Assembly (NCBI GenBank): GCA_008921705.1
Contig: VFFE01007669.1
Coordinates: 2,488,376-2,552,375 of the forward strand
Origin: Burhinus oedicnemus
Taxonomy: Eukaryota > Chordata > Aves > Charadriiformes > Burhinidae
Direction: 5' to 3'
Length of the DNA stretch: 64,000 nucleotides
The position numbers were made by a program, and so were the translations under genes. Each line of letters starts with the position of its first letter. Positions within the stretch are counted from its first letter, which is position 1. A model generated the notes under the pieces. That model was given only the letters and a program-made list of their open reading frames with translations, was not told where the DNA came from and did no database searches. This document shows positions 1 to 12,806 of the stretch, in pieces.

Positions 1-3000
1 CTCCCAGCATGGGAGCCAAGCCTGCGTGTCCCGGGAGCCTGTTATGGTCCAGGCCTTGGGCCCCGTGGGGGGGTAGCTGCCCACCCAGGCACATTTTCCA
101 AAACCGTTAATCTGCGCATTTTCCATTAAAGCAGGCAAAATTCAATGACTGTGCCAGTCAAAAGGCTAGAGAGGCTAAAACATTTTTATGGAAAGAGTAT
201 TATTTAGTTTTCATCAAAATGTTTCACGGTAGTGTTTCCCATTTCACTGGTGTTTTCAGATGGGAAAAAGGTTGGGATATGTTGTTTGGGGAGCACTGAA
301 ATAACGTAATCTGAGATGGTATGTGCATATAATGTTCTAATTGACAAGAATTGAAATAAAATGCTGTTATTAAAACAAAAGGTTGCAGTACTGTCAAGAT
401 GAAATATGGCAGTTCCAAATCAATATGCTCTGGGCTGGTGTTTTTTTTTCCACAGGAAATTTCAAAATTTTTGTCTTGCCAGAAGAGTGCTTTTTTAGTG
501 CCAGAATGTTGCTTGGAACAGTAATTCATGCTCTTCAGCTCTGCCCTTTCCCTGGCATTTAGCATCGTTAATTGTAACAAAGGGAAGTAATTAACCCTCT
601 TCACTTAAGCTTTGGGAACAAAGGAACAGCCATAAACCGGATCATAGCTGAGCCTGACCAAATGAGTATTTTCATCTTGGCTCGGGCTAAACGCTGGGCA
701 GGGTGATGCAGACTTTTTGCTCTGAGCTAGCTAACGCTCGGGAACCAACCTGCACCAGCCATCGGGACATAACAGGTCGCTTCTCAGGTAAAGACTGATG
801 GAAAACTCAGCTGTGCCATTTTTGAATTCTGTAAGTTGCCCTGAGAGCAGGGCGGCCCAGAGCCATAGGTTGCTTGTAATAGCAGAGAAGATCTCATTAC
901 CCACGCTGTCTTGTGTGCACATTCTCTCTCTCCCCCAGATATAGATGTACTGTAACACACACTCTTGCCTGTCTCATTCAATTAGGAGAAGGTCATGATG
1001 GCTTGCTTACTATATTTAGAATATTAAAGTCAGTAGATGTAAATATATAGCATAGCAGAAAGGTAATGATTTCAGAAGGCCATAGTTTATAAATGAACTT
1101 CTCAACCCATGAAGTGCCTATATTGTGGAAAATATGCTATCGATACCCAGTTTTTTTCTGGATGTAGTTCTACTAGCAGCTTGGATATATCCAGCAGGGT
1201 AACACTTCACTTGCGTGCTTCCTTTTAGAGTACAATCTATCCACAATATATTATAAAGTATATTTGAATATAAATGAATTTAAAGGTCAATTTGAAGCAT
1301 AATTTTTCTTTGGCTATCATTTGAACTTAATATTATCAAATTATGCACATGTCATTTTTCCTTACGAAAGGTGAAGTTTTCTCATGTCCAGCATATGGAG
1401 TTAGTTGTCCATCCAAATCTCAGTACCTCTGTGACATTTTCAAGTTTGTTGCACAACATGCTGAAAACATTTGAATATCTGGCCCAAGTTTGGCATGAAA
1501 ACTTTGAAGAATCACTGAGACTTTGGGGAGAATAAAAGGATTGATGGGTCTTTTTTTCTGACACATTAATTTTAGATCTTGGTGAGAATCTTTGCTAACG
1601 TGCCATAATAAAGAACTGCAGCCTTTATTGATGGGCATATTGCAGCTTTTGAAGACTTAAATATTGCACCAATAACTCATTTTTTTTCTTTCCCAACTGA
1701 AGTTATAGTGGACTATTATGGAAATTGATAGCACCACCTATTGATGCCATTAGAAAACTGCAGCTCATCAGAGCATTTTGCATAATTTTAAAACGCAAGA
1801 AAAAAATTAAATACGTAATCTCTGCTATTTTACTATTGAAGCAGCCAATTGTGCAAGTGATCCGATTCAGCTGCTCAGATGACTAGGAAATGTTATTTAG
1901 AAATGTTATTCAACAAACTTCAAAGAATGTTTTTGGCAACTTTGTTGAGAGACAGCGGTATGTATGCTCCTGTGTTTGTGCAAGACCCGTTCGTTGTGCG
2001 GTGCGTAAATAGATGGTCCAGTGGAAAAGATGGTGGCGAGGCAACAGCAAATGCACTATGAAAATATGGGAACTCTAAATGGTTCATGGGAATGTCTCCT
2101 TGCAAAAAGTACTTTGGAAATAGGCACTCCCTCTTGCACAGTATGCGAGTAAGTTGTTCCAGCCGACGCCGTGGTGGTGTTGCAGCAGCGCAAGCCCCAG
2201 CCCTGCCAGGGGCCACGTGTGACAGGCACTTGGGTAGGTATGGGACCTGCTGAAATCAATCGGTCTCTTTGCAGGTGCGGATCGGATTGCAAGACTGGGG
2301 CCCTGGATGTCAGATTTATAGGCCTATTACTTTCAACCTCATTTTTGTATCTTTTCTCTGCTAGCCTTTAGCAGAACTATTTTAGCTGTTTCCCCAACGC
2401 CCTTTTCTTGCACAATATGAAAACACCTGGTAAAAAATAACTCTTAGTGGTTCAACAATTTTTAACCTTAATCTCGCATAACACGCGAGTTTAACTCTTT
2501 GCTGTCTGCTGCTGTATTCAGGGTGCTGCAGCCCAAATCTGGGAGGAAGAAGAGAGAAATACAGGTGCTTTCACATCACATAGGGTACTCCTAGAGCCCT
2601 GCCAGTAGTCAAAATACTTTGGGGAAGAAAGGATCTGTGCCCGGAATGGGTTTCTTAGGGCCGTATCACAATCTAATTTAGCTGTTTGTTATCTCACAAG
2701 ATGTACCCCCTACACTGCTGCTAACGGGCTGAGCTGAGGGTGATGGGTGGAAGGTAAGTTGGTGCAGGGACTGGCTGTGCCCAAGATCTAGAGGAAATCT
2801 TTGTCTCCTCTGCCCCATCCTAACTGTGGTCTTGCGCTGTGTGTTTGAGTTAAGATCTAATTCATTGCTCTGTACCTATTGTTTTAATTCTCTGCTATAG
2901 AATTGCTTTTGGGTAGTTTTCTCCAGTGTAGCTGACAGGAAGCTTTTTGTGTTTATGCAACATGAGAGTTCCCCTGGACACTGATTTGCACCGAGTAGTA

Positions 3001-3931
3001 CCTCAAGCTAATAAAAGTTAGTGAGATAGCCTTGTCGGTAACTGAGACTAATGCTGTGTTTTGCTTGGCAAAATAGATATATCTGTGTCATCTGACAGAC
3101 TTTTAAATAGTCCATGTTTGTCATTCAGTTGAGATTTTCTTCTGTACTAAGCCCAAAACTCAACCAGAGTTGCTATGGGTTCATATTTTAATTGCTGTCA
3201 TCTCCCGTTCTATTATATAAAGTCATAAAGCATCTGAATTAATTCAGCATGTTGTGTATAGTGTAGTTCCCTACAACTTCTATGCACAGTAGATGACCAT
3301 CAGCCTGAAATGGAGTTAAAACCTGCATGAATTAAGTACTTGTAGGGCCTGAGACATCACCGAGTCAGCCTGACAATGGCAGATGTTTTGTCTTCTCCTC
3401 ATGGCTGTGCAGAAGAACAAGTATGACAAAAGAGAAGGCAAGTGAAAACATGAGGAAAACAAGATCATCCAAAAAGCAAGATACTTAAACTGGAGAATTA
3501 GAACATTGGTTTTCTATCTTTTTCTGGTCTTCTCATGTTTCCTTTTTCAGAAGTCAGGCCTAATATAAAGTGATTTTTAAACTGATGTTATAATATTAAC
3601 TCAGCAACATGTTTCAGCCCATCTGGCTTTGCCTAACAGAAAGAGTGTCAGGATTCCTGCACTGTCGTCTTCCCTTTATCTTTTGGTCTAGTTTGTTTGT
3701 TTTGTTTTGTTTGGTTTTTGTTATTATTATTAGATGTTGCACAAGTCTGTCATGTGAAAGGCTGGATCATGAAGACATCCTGCCATCCGCTGTCCAACAA
3801 CTCACTCAAATTCCTGAAGAAAAATACTTTATTTTCTCACCTAGTTCTGGAAATGTTCATGAATACAAGTAACAAATAAAAATGGCACAGGGACAGTGGT
3901 ATTAGGAATTGAAATCCCCATTGCGTATTTT
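1..3931. other. Unassigned AT-rich non-coding sequence
   Basis: I see no gene, RNA gene or recognisable repeat here. Open frames are short (under about 130 codons) and resemble no protein family I know. The first 120 bases are GC-rich and open with a small hairpin (CTCCCA-GCA-TGGGAG, 1-15). A 19-base word at 861-879 recurs at 5258-5276 and is listed separately. An ancient, highly diverged repeat could be hidden here. Confidence 0.5.
861..879 (+). repeat. 19-bp word shared with 5258-5276
   Basis: The word AGCCATAGGTTGCTTGTAA occurs here and again at 5258-5276 in the same orientation, without mismatch. By random expectation a 19-mer shared within 64 kb is unlikely, at a few percent or less. 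The flanks are only weakly alike, so the two may be the best-preserved core of an old dispersed repeat. I do not recognise the family. Confidence 0.35.
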
Positions 3932-4520
3932 TGGGCTGGTTTTGGCTGGGGTAGAGTTAATGTTCTTCATAGGAGCTAGTATAGGGCTAAATTTTGGATT
4001 TGTGCTGGAAACAGTATTGATAATGCAGAGCTGTTTTTGTTACTGCTGAGCTTACACAGAGCCAAGGCCTTTTCTGCTCCTCACACTGCCCTGCCAGTGA
4101 GTAGGCTGGGGGTGCACAAGGAGTTGGGAGGGGACACAGCCGGGACAGCTGACCCCAACTGACCAAAGGGATATTACATACCATGTGACATCATGCTCAG
4201 TATATACAGCTGGGGGAAGAAGAAGGAAGGAGGGGGATGTTTGGAGTTACGGTGTTTTGTCTTCCCAAGTAACGGTTAAGCGTGATGGAGCCCTGCTTTC
4301 CTGGAGATGGCTGAACACCTGCCTGCCGATGGGAAGTGGTGAATGAATACGTTATTTTGCTTTGCTTGCCTGCACGGCCTTTGCTTTACTTGTTAAACTG
4401 TCTTTATCTCAACCCACGAGTTTTCTCACTTTTACCGTTCTGATTCTCTTTCCCATCCCACTGTGGGGGGAGTGAGTGGCTGTGTGCTGCTTGGTTGCTG
4501 GCTGGGGTTAAACCACAGCT
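3932..4520 (+). mobile_element. Solo LTR of an avian endogenous retrovirus (ERVL-like family A)
   Basis: The element starts TGGGCTGGTTTTGGCTGGGG, includes a U3-like region with a CCATGTGACATCATGC (CRE-like) motif followed by TATATA at 4201-4206, and ends CTGGGGTTAAACCACAGCT. These landmarks, in this order, are those of a common bird LTR family. The same family occurs in opposite orientation at 57308-58429. Its length of about 589 bp matches the roughly 593 LTR bases of that copy. By comparison with it, the final CA appears mutated to CT. Flanking pentamers ATTTT (3927-3931) and GTTTT (4521-4525) agree at four of five positions, consistent with a decayed 5-bp target-site duplication. No retroviral internal region (gag, pol, env) lies beside it, so it is a solo LTR left by recombination. 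The exact family name is not claimed. Confidence 0.85.
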
Positions 4521-5859
4521 GTTTTGTACAAATATATTCATTATGCTAGAAGCGCATGATGACTGAGATGGTCCCTGTTGGTCAATGGTAGCTACAGTTG
4601 AGAGATACAGATTTTTAAATTTTACTTTAATAACAGGTAGCGACAAAGTGGCTCAGTGCCTAACTGCATACAAATATCTGCTATATAAACAGATGCAAAT
4701 ATATTTTTGTAACAGTCAGTAAAATCCTATTGCTTCTCTTAGGTTACAAGAAGCAGCTGATATATGAGTCCATACACACCTAAAAGTATACAAAATTAGG
4801 AGAACTGAGCAAATTTTTGGTGGGTCATTCAAAATGTGTTTCCTCACAAATTCAAGGTGGTCAGCGTGTGCCAGGGCAGGTCTCTGGGCCAGGCAGGTTG
4901 AGTGAACAAATGCAATGACTTGTGGCAGATGTTGCATCTGGGGGTTTGCCGCAGGCTGGGAGGGCAGTTTTAATTGTACCAAACCCCAATGCCTCAGTGG
5001 GACATTCCTGTGGTCATCGGTACTGACTTCTGCTGCCCTGTGTCCTCAGTGCTGCTGTCACCGAGGATGGGCTGCTGGGGCTGTTTCTGGGGCCAAATCC
5101 TGCCAGCATGACCCGCTCTCTGCCCTGGTGCCTCTAGACTGCGCAGCCCCTCAGCACATCTGGCCAGAGGTGTGCCCCTTGCCAGCCTGACCAAGAGAGG
5201 GTGCGGTTGCCAGGAATGCTTGCTTGCTAAGGGTGGCCTGTATTCTCAAGTGCAATAAGCCATAGGTTGCTTGTAACGAATGGCAAACCTGTGACTGATT
5301 TTAGGTAATGGGAAACAGAACATAGAACTTGTGAAGGGCGCTCGGGCAAGGAGCGAGACCCCCGCGAAGCCACCCCAGGCTGTGTTACTGAGTCAGCGTG
5401 TGGGGCCGAGCCGTGCTGCTTGCCAGCTGAGCCAAGGCGTCTGGCACAGGGGAGGGCTTTTGCTATCTCTAAAGCTTTCTGCAGCCTCACTTTTCAAAAC
5501 CGGCAAAACAGAAGTGAAGGGCTTGCAGGGGGAGGATTTGCAAGGTACGGAGACACTGCGCTGATGATTTGACAATAAGCGTTCTGCAATTACAGCTTCT
5601 CCCACTCCTCTGACCTTCTGGCCCCGCTGTGCTTGTTACGAACAAGGTCTGAGCAGCTCTGAGTTTGAAGGACTGAGTTTGACTCAGTCTTTGTGCTCTG
5701 GCAAACTCCCACTGCCTTCAGGACAAGTTTGATTTAATATAAGGACTAAAATCCTTGGGGCTTGGCCTTAGGAGAGCAGTAAATGCAATCAACTTCTTTG
5801 GTCTGACAGAATGAATAAACAGAGGCTCTGGGGCACTCGGCATCAGCAGAGATGGCAGA
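4521..5859. other. Unassigned sequence, GC-rich in 5.03-5.21 kb
   Basis: No gene or known repeat was recognised. The stretch 5030-5210 is GC-rich and open in two opposed frames (about 91 and 66 codons), but neither resembles a known protein and CpG is not clustered as in a promoter island. Confidence 0.45.
5258..5276 (+). repeat. Second copy of the 19-bp word at 861-879
   Basis: Perfect 19-base match, same orientation, about 4.4 kb downstream of the first copy. The sequence just before it, CTGTATTCTCAAGTG, loosely resembles the GAATTCTGTAAGTTG before the first copy. A diverged dispersed repeat is possible. Confidence 0.35.
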
Positions 5860-6410
5860 GATTACGAGGGAAGATCTGGATCACATTACTGATTCCCAAT
5901 TCACCATAACCACCTGTGAATGAGACGTGGGCATCATCCTGGACAGCCCAGTGAAGGGCTCCCCTCCGTGCCTTGCAGTGGTTAAAAATCAAATAAAAGG
6001 TATCAGTCTGGAGAGCACAACAACAGTGAGAATATTAGAATGACGTTATTATAAAAACCTTTCTTTGTGTTCAGTTCTCATTACTCTGACTCAAAAAGGA
6101 AATCGCAATAACAGAGCTTGTACTGGGATGATGGAAATTTGTAGAGATGTAAAAAGACTTCTGAATGAAGAGAGAGTGAAAAGATTGGGACTATTTAATT
6201 TAGATGAAGATAAACAAGAAGGGACATGACAGAGGTACAGCAGGTAACAGTTGCTATTGAGAAGGTAAATCCAGAACCGCTTTGCCTCTTCTCATGACAC
6301 CTGAATAAAAGGACAATCAATTAAATGGATAAAATGCACATTTCAGCCTAAAAAAGGAGGTATTTGAACTCATCTTAAAAGGCTTATTGCAGTGAGGTGC
6401 AGTCCAAGCC
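5860..6410 (+). mobile_element. Ancient CR1 LINE fragment (end of ORF2 plus 3' region)
   Basis: The stretch carries the ordered landmarks of old amniote CR1 (L3-type) 3' regions. First comes an ORF2-end-like segment (ATCATCCTGGACAGCCCAGT, then GTGGTTAAAAATCAAATAAA). Then come TGTGTTCAGTTCTCATTACT, GAGTGAAAAGATTGGGACTATT, GGGACATGACAGAGGTACAG, GAGAAGGTAAATCCAGAACC and CTTCTCATGACACCTGAATA. All are in the same orientation and about the right spacing, with many substitutions and small indels. The reading frame is destroyed. It is much older than the CR1 copies at 12.8, 43 and 58 kb. The boundaries are approximate, and the 5' edge could lie anywhere from 5820 to 5930. Confidence 0.8.
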
Positions 6411-8759
6411 AAGTAGCTAGTGAATCTTGAAAAAGAGTTAGGCATTTACATAGTCTCTTCCGAGTTCCCTTACATAAAGTGTACGCGGCTTTAAGGGAGC
6501 TAAGCTCTTAGGATTCAGGGTCTAAGCAAACAAATAATCAAGAGGCTCCAGGAAGGGGTGTCACCTATGTGCATTTATTCAGTTCGCTGGCCATGGGCTT
6601 CTTGCACTTCCTCTGAAAAACCTGAAGCTTTGGTAGGACCCCTCCCCTCTGCTGCATTAGATGGACCATTATTTTGAACTGGTGTGGCAACTATCTTCTT
6701 GAAATATGGCTTATGAAGTAAATGGTTTTACTTTTCCATGTTGTAGCCCAAACTAACTGTACATACAATATCTAGGTTTGACCCAAAGCGACACCAACAG
6801 ATTATTGCATTATTCCTGGCTAGTGGAGATCATTTGTGCTGTCCCACCTCTACGCCAGCCCTGAACATACTTCACTGCAGGTTACTTTTTTTCCATAACA
6901 TTTTTCAGGAGAATAGCTAATCTCTGAAATTTGTATCTGCCTTGGGATTTGCACAAACAAATGCAAATGACAGGCGGGCTGGAGGAAGGGTCACTCACCA
7001 CATCCTTTTGTTTTTAGTACCTTGTGTCTCAGGAATTTATGTGGCCTGGCACTGTCCCTTGGGTAAACTGAAATGAATGGTTTAAGCTCACATCCTCAAT
7101 TTTGTAATTACTATAGGTTAAGAACAGTTAGAAGTAATGCTGCTCGGCTAATGAGCAGTAACTAGTTTAGGCATGAAAATTCACTCTCCACGACTGTCTA
7201 TACACCTACACTTTGTCTTACCAGGGCTTTGCATGTGGGTAAAACTTAAAAAACCTCAATTAAGTAAAGGTGTGAAAAGACATTTTTCTTCATAATGTCT
7301 TCCACTAAATTGGTGCTAATACACACTGCCCCTTCTTTCATTCAGTATGAAGTAAGGCAAGTCCATAGACCTGATTTTGATCACTTGGGTATTACTGACA
7401 TGAATAGCAAATGCAACCGGAGAGATGATCAGGCTCGGAGGGATAAGTCTTTGGGAAAGTACCAAAGTATGAAGAAACAGATGATTATATGTAGCTCTGA
7501 AAGCTACACAAAAGAACCACGGCTGTAGGCTCACTTGCTGCTTTTCTTTTTGCAGGGAGGAGTCAGGATTACTTGCTAACTCATTTCAGATGCAACTACT
7601 CAGGGGTGGGCTAACTTAAGGGCAAGGAGCTTAGATACTTCTCCCCCCTTCCCCCCGAACAATTACTGAATGTAGTACCTCTCCATGAAGCTGTCTTATG
7701 TCTCGTGTGAATACCTGGTGAGCAGCGGGCTAGCGCTTTACTGTCTGAACTGTGGTAAGCACTAAAGTTTATCTTTTCACTTCTCTTTAGTTGAATTATA
7801 TGAGCACTACCCCCCAGGAGACACCTTGCCTATTATGTGGTTGCATGGTAAACATGTTATTTTTTACGCTACACGTGGAGAAAAGAGAGCCAGAGAACGA
7901 ATTCCTGAAAGAAGTTATCAGTGCAAAAACAGACTTGTCAGAACTTACTGAAAGTATAACTTATTATGTCCCAGTGCATAAAACGGGGTAATTTTATTAA
8001 AGTCGTATTGATGGGCATACAATTCTTTGCCTCTATGACGAGGAACAGGATCGGCAGTCTCCCTGTGCTTGTAGATGTGGGAGGGCTGTGGGTGAGCTGG
8101 TAGCGGTCTGGCAGAGCTCAGTGGAGCAGGGGGGCTTTTGGCATCACTGTGATTCAGAGGCTTGGCTTTCCCTAGGCCTTTTGTTTAACAGATGACAGGT
8201 TTGCCCTTTCTGTACTCCAGCTCCAGCCTCCCTAGTGAAAAAACAAAATCCACAGCAACCCCTGAAGTTTTTCAAGTGGACTTTCCTTTGTTTTTGCACA
8301 AGGTTCCCTATGTGAAAATGTCACCGCTTTGTGTGCTGCGGCTGAAGGGTTTTTTGGGCTGCACCGGGTTGCTCAGGACTGTAAATCATACATTTGACTG
8401 AGGTGATGCTCCAGACAATTTTCCAAAAAACCTTAAAACCAATTTTATTTGTTTTTCCTAAGCATTTATTGCTTTCATTTGGGACCACAGTCTCAGCAGG
8501 CTTGCAGACAAGGACCGGATTTGGAAATGGCTTGGTGCTGGCTTTTTTGCAAGCTGATGTCGCATTTGAAGCCGGGGGCTCCTGAAAACTGGGTCCTACA
8601 ACCCACAGTATTTATTGCTGGTGCTCTGTGTCTTTAGTGAATTGGGAATGTGATGGCAGTGATCGATGCAGTTTGGGCTTTTACTTATAAAGATGTTACA
8701 TTAGAGTGGCAATAGCCTTGGTAGGTTTCAGTCTAAAGCCACACCTGTAATATTGCATG
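6411..8759. other. Unassigned non-coding sequence
   Basis: I see no gene, RNA gene or recognisable mobile element. A C-rich patch (CTCCCCCCTTCCCCCCGAAC, near 7640) is the only low-complexity feature. Open frames do not exceed about 77 codons. Confidence 0.45.
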
Positions 8760-9190
8760 AAATCCTGGAAAAAACATCATTACGAAAATATTGACAAACT
8801 GTTGAGAAGGTGAGAGGAGCAACAAAGCAATCAGGGCAGAAAGGACCAAATGATGAGGAAAGATTAAAAAAAGCTAAGTGCCATATCTATGACTTTTCTA
8901 GAAGATGATTGATGGCAAACACAGATAAGTTTGAAGGGAGCTTGTACTCCAAAAAAAAAAAAAAAAAAAAAAAAAAAGAAAAAAGAGAGAGAGAGAATAG
9001 TTGGGACAGTACAGGAAGGTATAACTAACTAAGAGTGATGGGGTGAAATTAAGCAAGAGAAAATTTAAGCTGAATCTTAGGAAAAAATCATTACTGAAAT
9101 ATATTAGGCTGCTGAGTGATTGTCCGTGGGGAGCAGTGCAAACTGCTGCCTGTAGATTGTTTAGCCTGGGCAAAATGTTTTCAGGCATGC
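8760..9190 (+). mobile_element. Old CR1 LINE 3' fragment, interrupted by an A-rich microsatellite
   Basis: The sequence keeps CR1 3'-region landmarks in order: AAATATTGACAAACTGTTGAGAAGG, then GAGGAGCAACAAAGCAATCAGG, GATGAGGAAAGATTAAAAAA, and after the microsatellite GATGGGGTGAAATTAAGCAAGAGAAAATTT followed by AAGCTGAATCTTAGGAAAAA. These correspond to the stretch before and around the tail of CR1 copies and are much diverged. An A/GA tract at 8951-8996 lies between the two halves, where the CR1 consensus has no such tract. No open frame survives. Both boundaries are approximate. Confidence 0.65.
8951..8996 (+). repeat. Poly-A / GA microsatellite
   Basis: There are 27 consecutive A residues (8951-8977), then G, six A and a short GA run. 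It lies within an old CR1 and probably expanded from an A-rich CR1 stretch. It is likely length-variable and a poor region for assembly accuracy. Confidence 0.95.
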
Positions 9191-12100
9191 AGCCGAGGAA
9201 GCTCCAGAAGCAGCAGACTGAAGTATACACCTTTATCAGTTTTTTTTACTATTTCACGTGTATTGTTTACAGGCATAATTTGCTTAAACCTAGGGCATCA
9301 AAGCGGCTTTGACCACTCAGCCCTGTTGAAATTAGCGGGAGTGAGATGTGTGAACACCTAATGGAGATTTTGGTCTGAAGGGCTTGATCCCTATTGGGAG
9401 TCCAGACCAGAACAGCAATGTGTCTTATACCTAAATGTTAGTGCATCACCACAACCAACGCCCCGAGTGGGCTGTGGGAGCCCTGTGCAGGACGTGGGGC
9501 GTGCTGTGCTATGTTGTGCTGTTCCATGGCGGTGTTACCCATTGAGGTGTCTCCACAGCTCAGACGGGGGAGCAGACTGGGCAGCCTGCGCCAGTGGGGC
9601 TGACTTGCTCCCCAGCCTCTCCAGCCCACAGGTACGGTGCCCTGGGAATGCTCGTCTTTTTGTTTGGACAAAGAAAAGCTTTCCAGGAAACAGCCACCGT
9701 TGTTCTCGAGCCAGCCAGAAGGAAAGCAGAAAAGCTTTCCTCCCCAGGTGCACCTGGGCAAGGTGACAGTATCCCTCCCCTTTTGTGAAAGCTCAGTGTC
9801 CATTGTGCTTACCTGGCATGTGGGAACCCGTCTCCCTGAAAACCTTCCTGGGGGAGGGGTTCAGGGTGGCATCTTGTTCTCCAGGAGAGCTCCTAGCTGA
9901 AGATGGGGTTTGAGTGCGGGAACTTTGCACTCCCTGGTAGAAAATCCTCAAGTTTGTAGAGAAGAATTTCAACTTCTTGGGCTGGGGAGTGGCAAGAATA
10001 AACCCAAACAGCCCACGGGCCAGGCACCTGCTGGGAGCAGTAAAACCTGAGTTTCATTCCCCGCTTTGGTGTCTTCCTTGAGAAGTAATGCTACCGTCTC
10101 TTCCCTTTGCATTTTGTGCATGACTTGCATCTTCTGGGTCTGCTGCAAGCTCATGGTGATGTAAACAGAACAAAAACTTGTTTGTGGATCCCTATGAGCA
10201 ATAGGCAGGGACAGACTCTAGGCTTCCCAGCCTGTCAAGATTGTCAGGACCTGCTGAGAAATGGACTTTTTAGGGACATTTCAAAAATCACTGTTGAAAA
10301 ATGGAAGGCATCTATGGATTTTAGGTGACTTTGGAGTTAGCTGGCAGCTTGATGGGGGTCTGATGACTTCAATTTTCCATAAAGGTGGGGTTCTTGAATA
10401 AGAACTCTAAGTCACCAGGGTCTGGGTGGCCAGAAGTCCTGCTGGTGATGCGATGGTGTATTTCTTTGTCATGTGGGCTTCTGCAGCACTCACCTTGCAT
10501 TTGTGAGGGAGAAAAATAGAAAATAAGCCTTAAAGGAAACAAGCCCGACCGTTTACCTCTCTTTCCTCTGGTAGCAATTTTGTTCCATATTGCTTCTTAC
10601 TGGTTTTAGAGTTCTGGTTCTGTTTTATAACCATTTGAAATAGTTCTGAGGTATTTTTTTCCTCTATTGCTACCCTTTGCCTTTTAGTCTATATATTCAC
10701 TCCTCCCTATCTAAAGAAATTCTGCCTAAATTCCTTGAGGGTCTGACCCTTCCCTTAGCTTTAGTTTATGCTCCTTTGTTCTTGTGTTTGACATAAGCTC
10801 AAACAGCCTTGTAAAATCTCATTTCTGTTCCCTTCAGGATTGTGTATTCCTCTATGAAATATTTTCCCCACCCTCCTCTACCCTGCCATTTCCTAGAAAA
10901 GTGCTTCTATTTTAGTAACTGGTTTGTACAATTAATTGTTAGAGTTCTGGATTCTTTTGTCACTTTCTCCATTACTGTCTCCATTACACACTATTGTTCT
11001 ACACTGAGTTTTAGTTCTAAGTTTTACTCGTTTTTCGATAGTCAGCACTCCATCTTATTTCCTTTATGTTCTCCTAATTTTTCTCTTCAGCAGTTCAGTA
11101 CAGGGGTCAACAAGCTGCAGACTGTATGCATCCCGTGCTTTTTTCAGAAAGGTCTTTTCTGACCTAGGTTTGCTGCTGCTGCTCGCAATGGAAGATGTTG
11201 TCACTCTTCCCTGAAAGCTTTAAGTTGTTTGCTTAATTCATCAAACGATCTTATACAAAATCCTGAGTTACAAAAACCGTAAGTGGAAATGGGAAATTCA
11301 CTTTTGTAAAGTCTATTTGACTTTATGTTCTTTTTCAGGAAGAATTATAATTTTGAACTCGTATGTTAGACTAGTACTGTAAACTTCCCTACTGTCTATA
11401 ATATAACACAAATTATTTTTAAACCAGATCTTTATCGTAAACAGTGCTAAGTAGATAAATTGTTGACTCCAGATAAATAGTGCAGATAGCTTAAAATGAA
11501 GAGGAATTTGGCAAGAAGAAAGTTGATTGAAGAAGGGAATGAAAATTCACAGTGAAACGTGTTTGGTAGTCATACACGGGAGCTGAAGACTTCCGCAACG
11601 CGTGTCTCAAACAGCTCATGCTGCTTTTTAGAACAGTTTTCCAGTTTCTTTTCCCTGGGGTGTGCCATTAGCTTCAGTCTTCCATTAACTTCCTTGGTAA
11701 CTTCTTAAAAGAACTCTCTAGAGATGAGCACGTCTCTGGAGGGCCAAATACCAGCTTGATGAAATTGAACAAATGAGTGATTTTACTGAGAAGCAATTTT
11801 GCTGTTTGTCTTTTTTATTTTGACTTCAATCAGGGAATAGAAAATCTGCTACCTTATGTTTTATGAAATATGGAACAGGTATTAATCTGAACACCTCATG
11901 ATAAGTTTACATGCTGCACTGGCCTGGAATTGAAAGAAGCAAAATATAAACTCCACCAGCTTTAACATTTGTAATAGGTATTACTTGTAAAATGGTATCC
12001 TTTATTCTGTGATTCTGACTCTGAACTTTACATGCTTCCTGGGGTTTGAGCTGTCTACAGAAGTTTCTCAAAACAAAATGCAAAATTCAACACAGGCTTC

Positions 12101-12806
12101 TTCTGCAGACATGGATATTTCCAGGATTAAGCGTTACAAATAACGTAGCCCACATCTTAAATGATTCCTTCCCTTTATCCAAAGGAAGTACAACTGGAGA
12201 TGGAGCAAAACCAAGTAAAAAAAAATTTTTTTTGTTATCAGCTAAAACGTATCACAGCTTTTTGTGTCTTGAGTGAGTTTATGGCTTCCTGTTGGCACTG
12301 CTCAAACATAGTTTTCTGAAAAGATAACGATGCTTTAGAGTGATTTGGCTTCAGGACAGCTTTGCCTAAGCCATCTCTGTGGTAGTTCCCTTAGTGCATT
12401 TCAGGGCTCTCTTCTAGCAAAGGCGCACACTCTGTTTTAGGAGCGAAAGAGTGCATATCTGGTCTTTGTGGTCTGTGCAGTGAACCTTGGTCCTCCAGCT
12501 AACTGGTAGAGGCTGGTTCATTTTATTGCGCAAGGCTGGGGCTCTTGCTGTGGGGTTTCACGCAGAGCATGCTCTGGTGCAGCACCTACGCCACAGATTT
12601 CACAGAGCCAGTCTCTCCAGCCCACCCCTGCCCCAAGCCATGCACCTCCCTTCCTACAGAAAATGATCCCATGTTCCTCCATGCAGTGAACACATCAACA
12701 TGGTCGCTCTTTGATGTGTGCTGTAATGCTCCTGCTCACCATCTGTTCTGTCAGTAGCTGCTGTTCAGGAGTTGGTGGCATGCTCCAAAACACATGTACC
12801 TATATA
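9191..12806. other. Unassigned non-coding sequence
   Basis: The part 9460-9900 is GC-rich with overlapping short open frames on both strands (up to about 121 codons) and no protein-family resemblance. 10.5-11.6 kb is T-rich on this strand. I recognise no mobile element, tRNA or other structured RNA. Confidence 0.45.
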
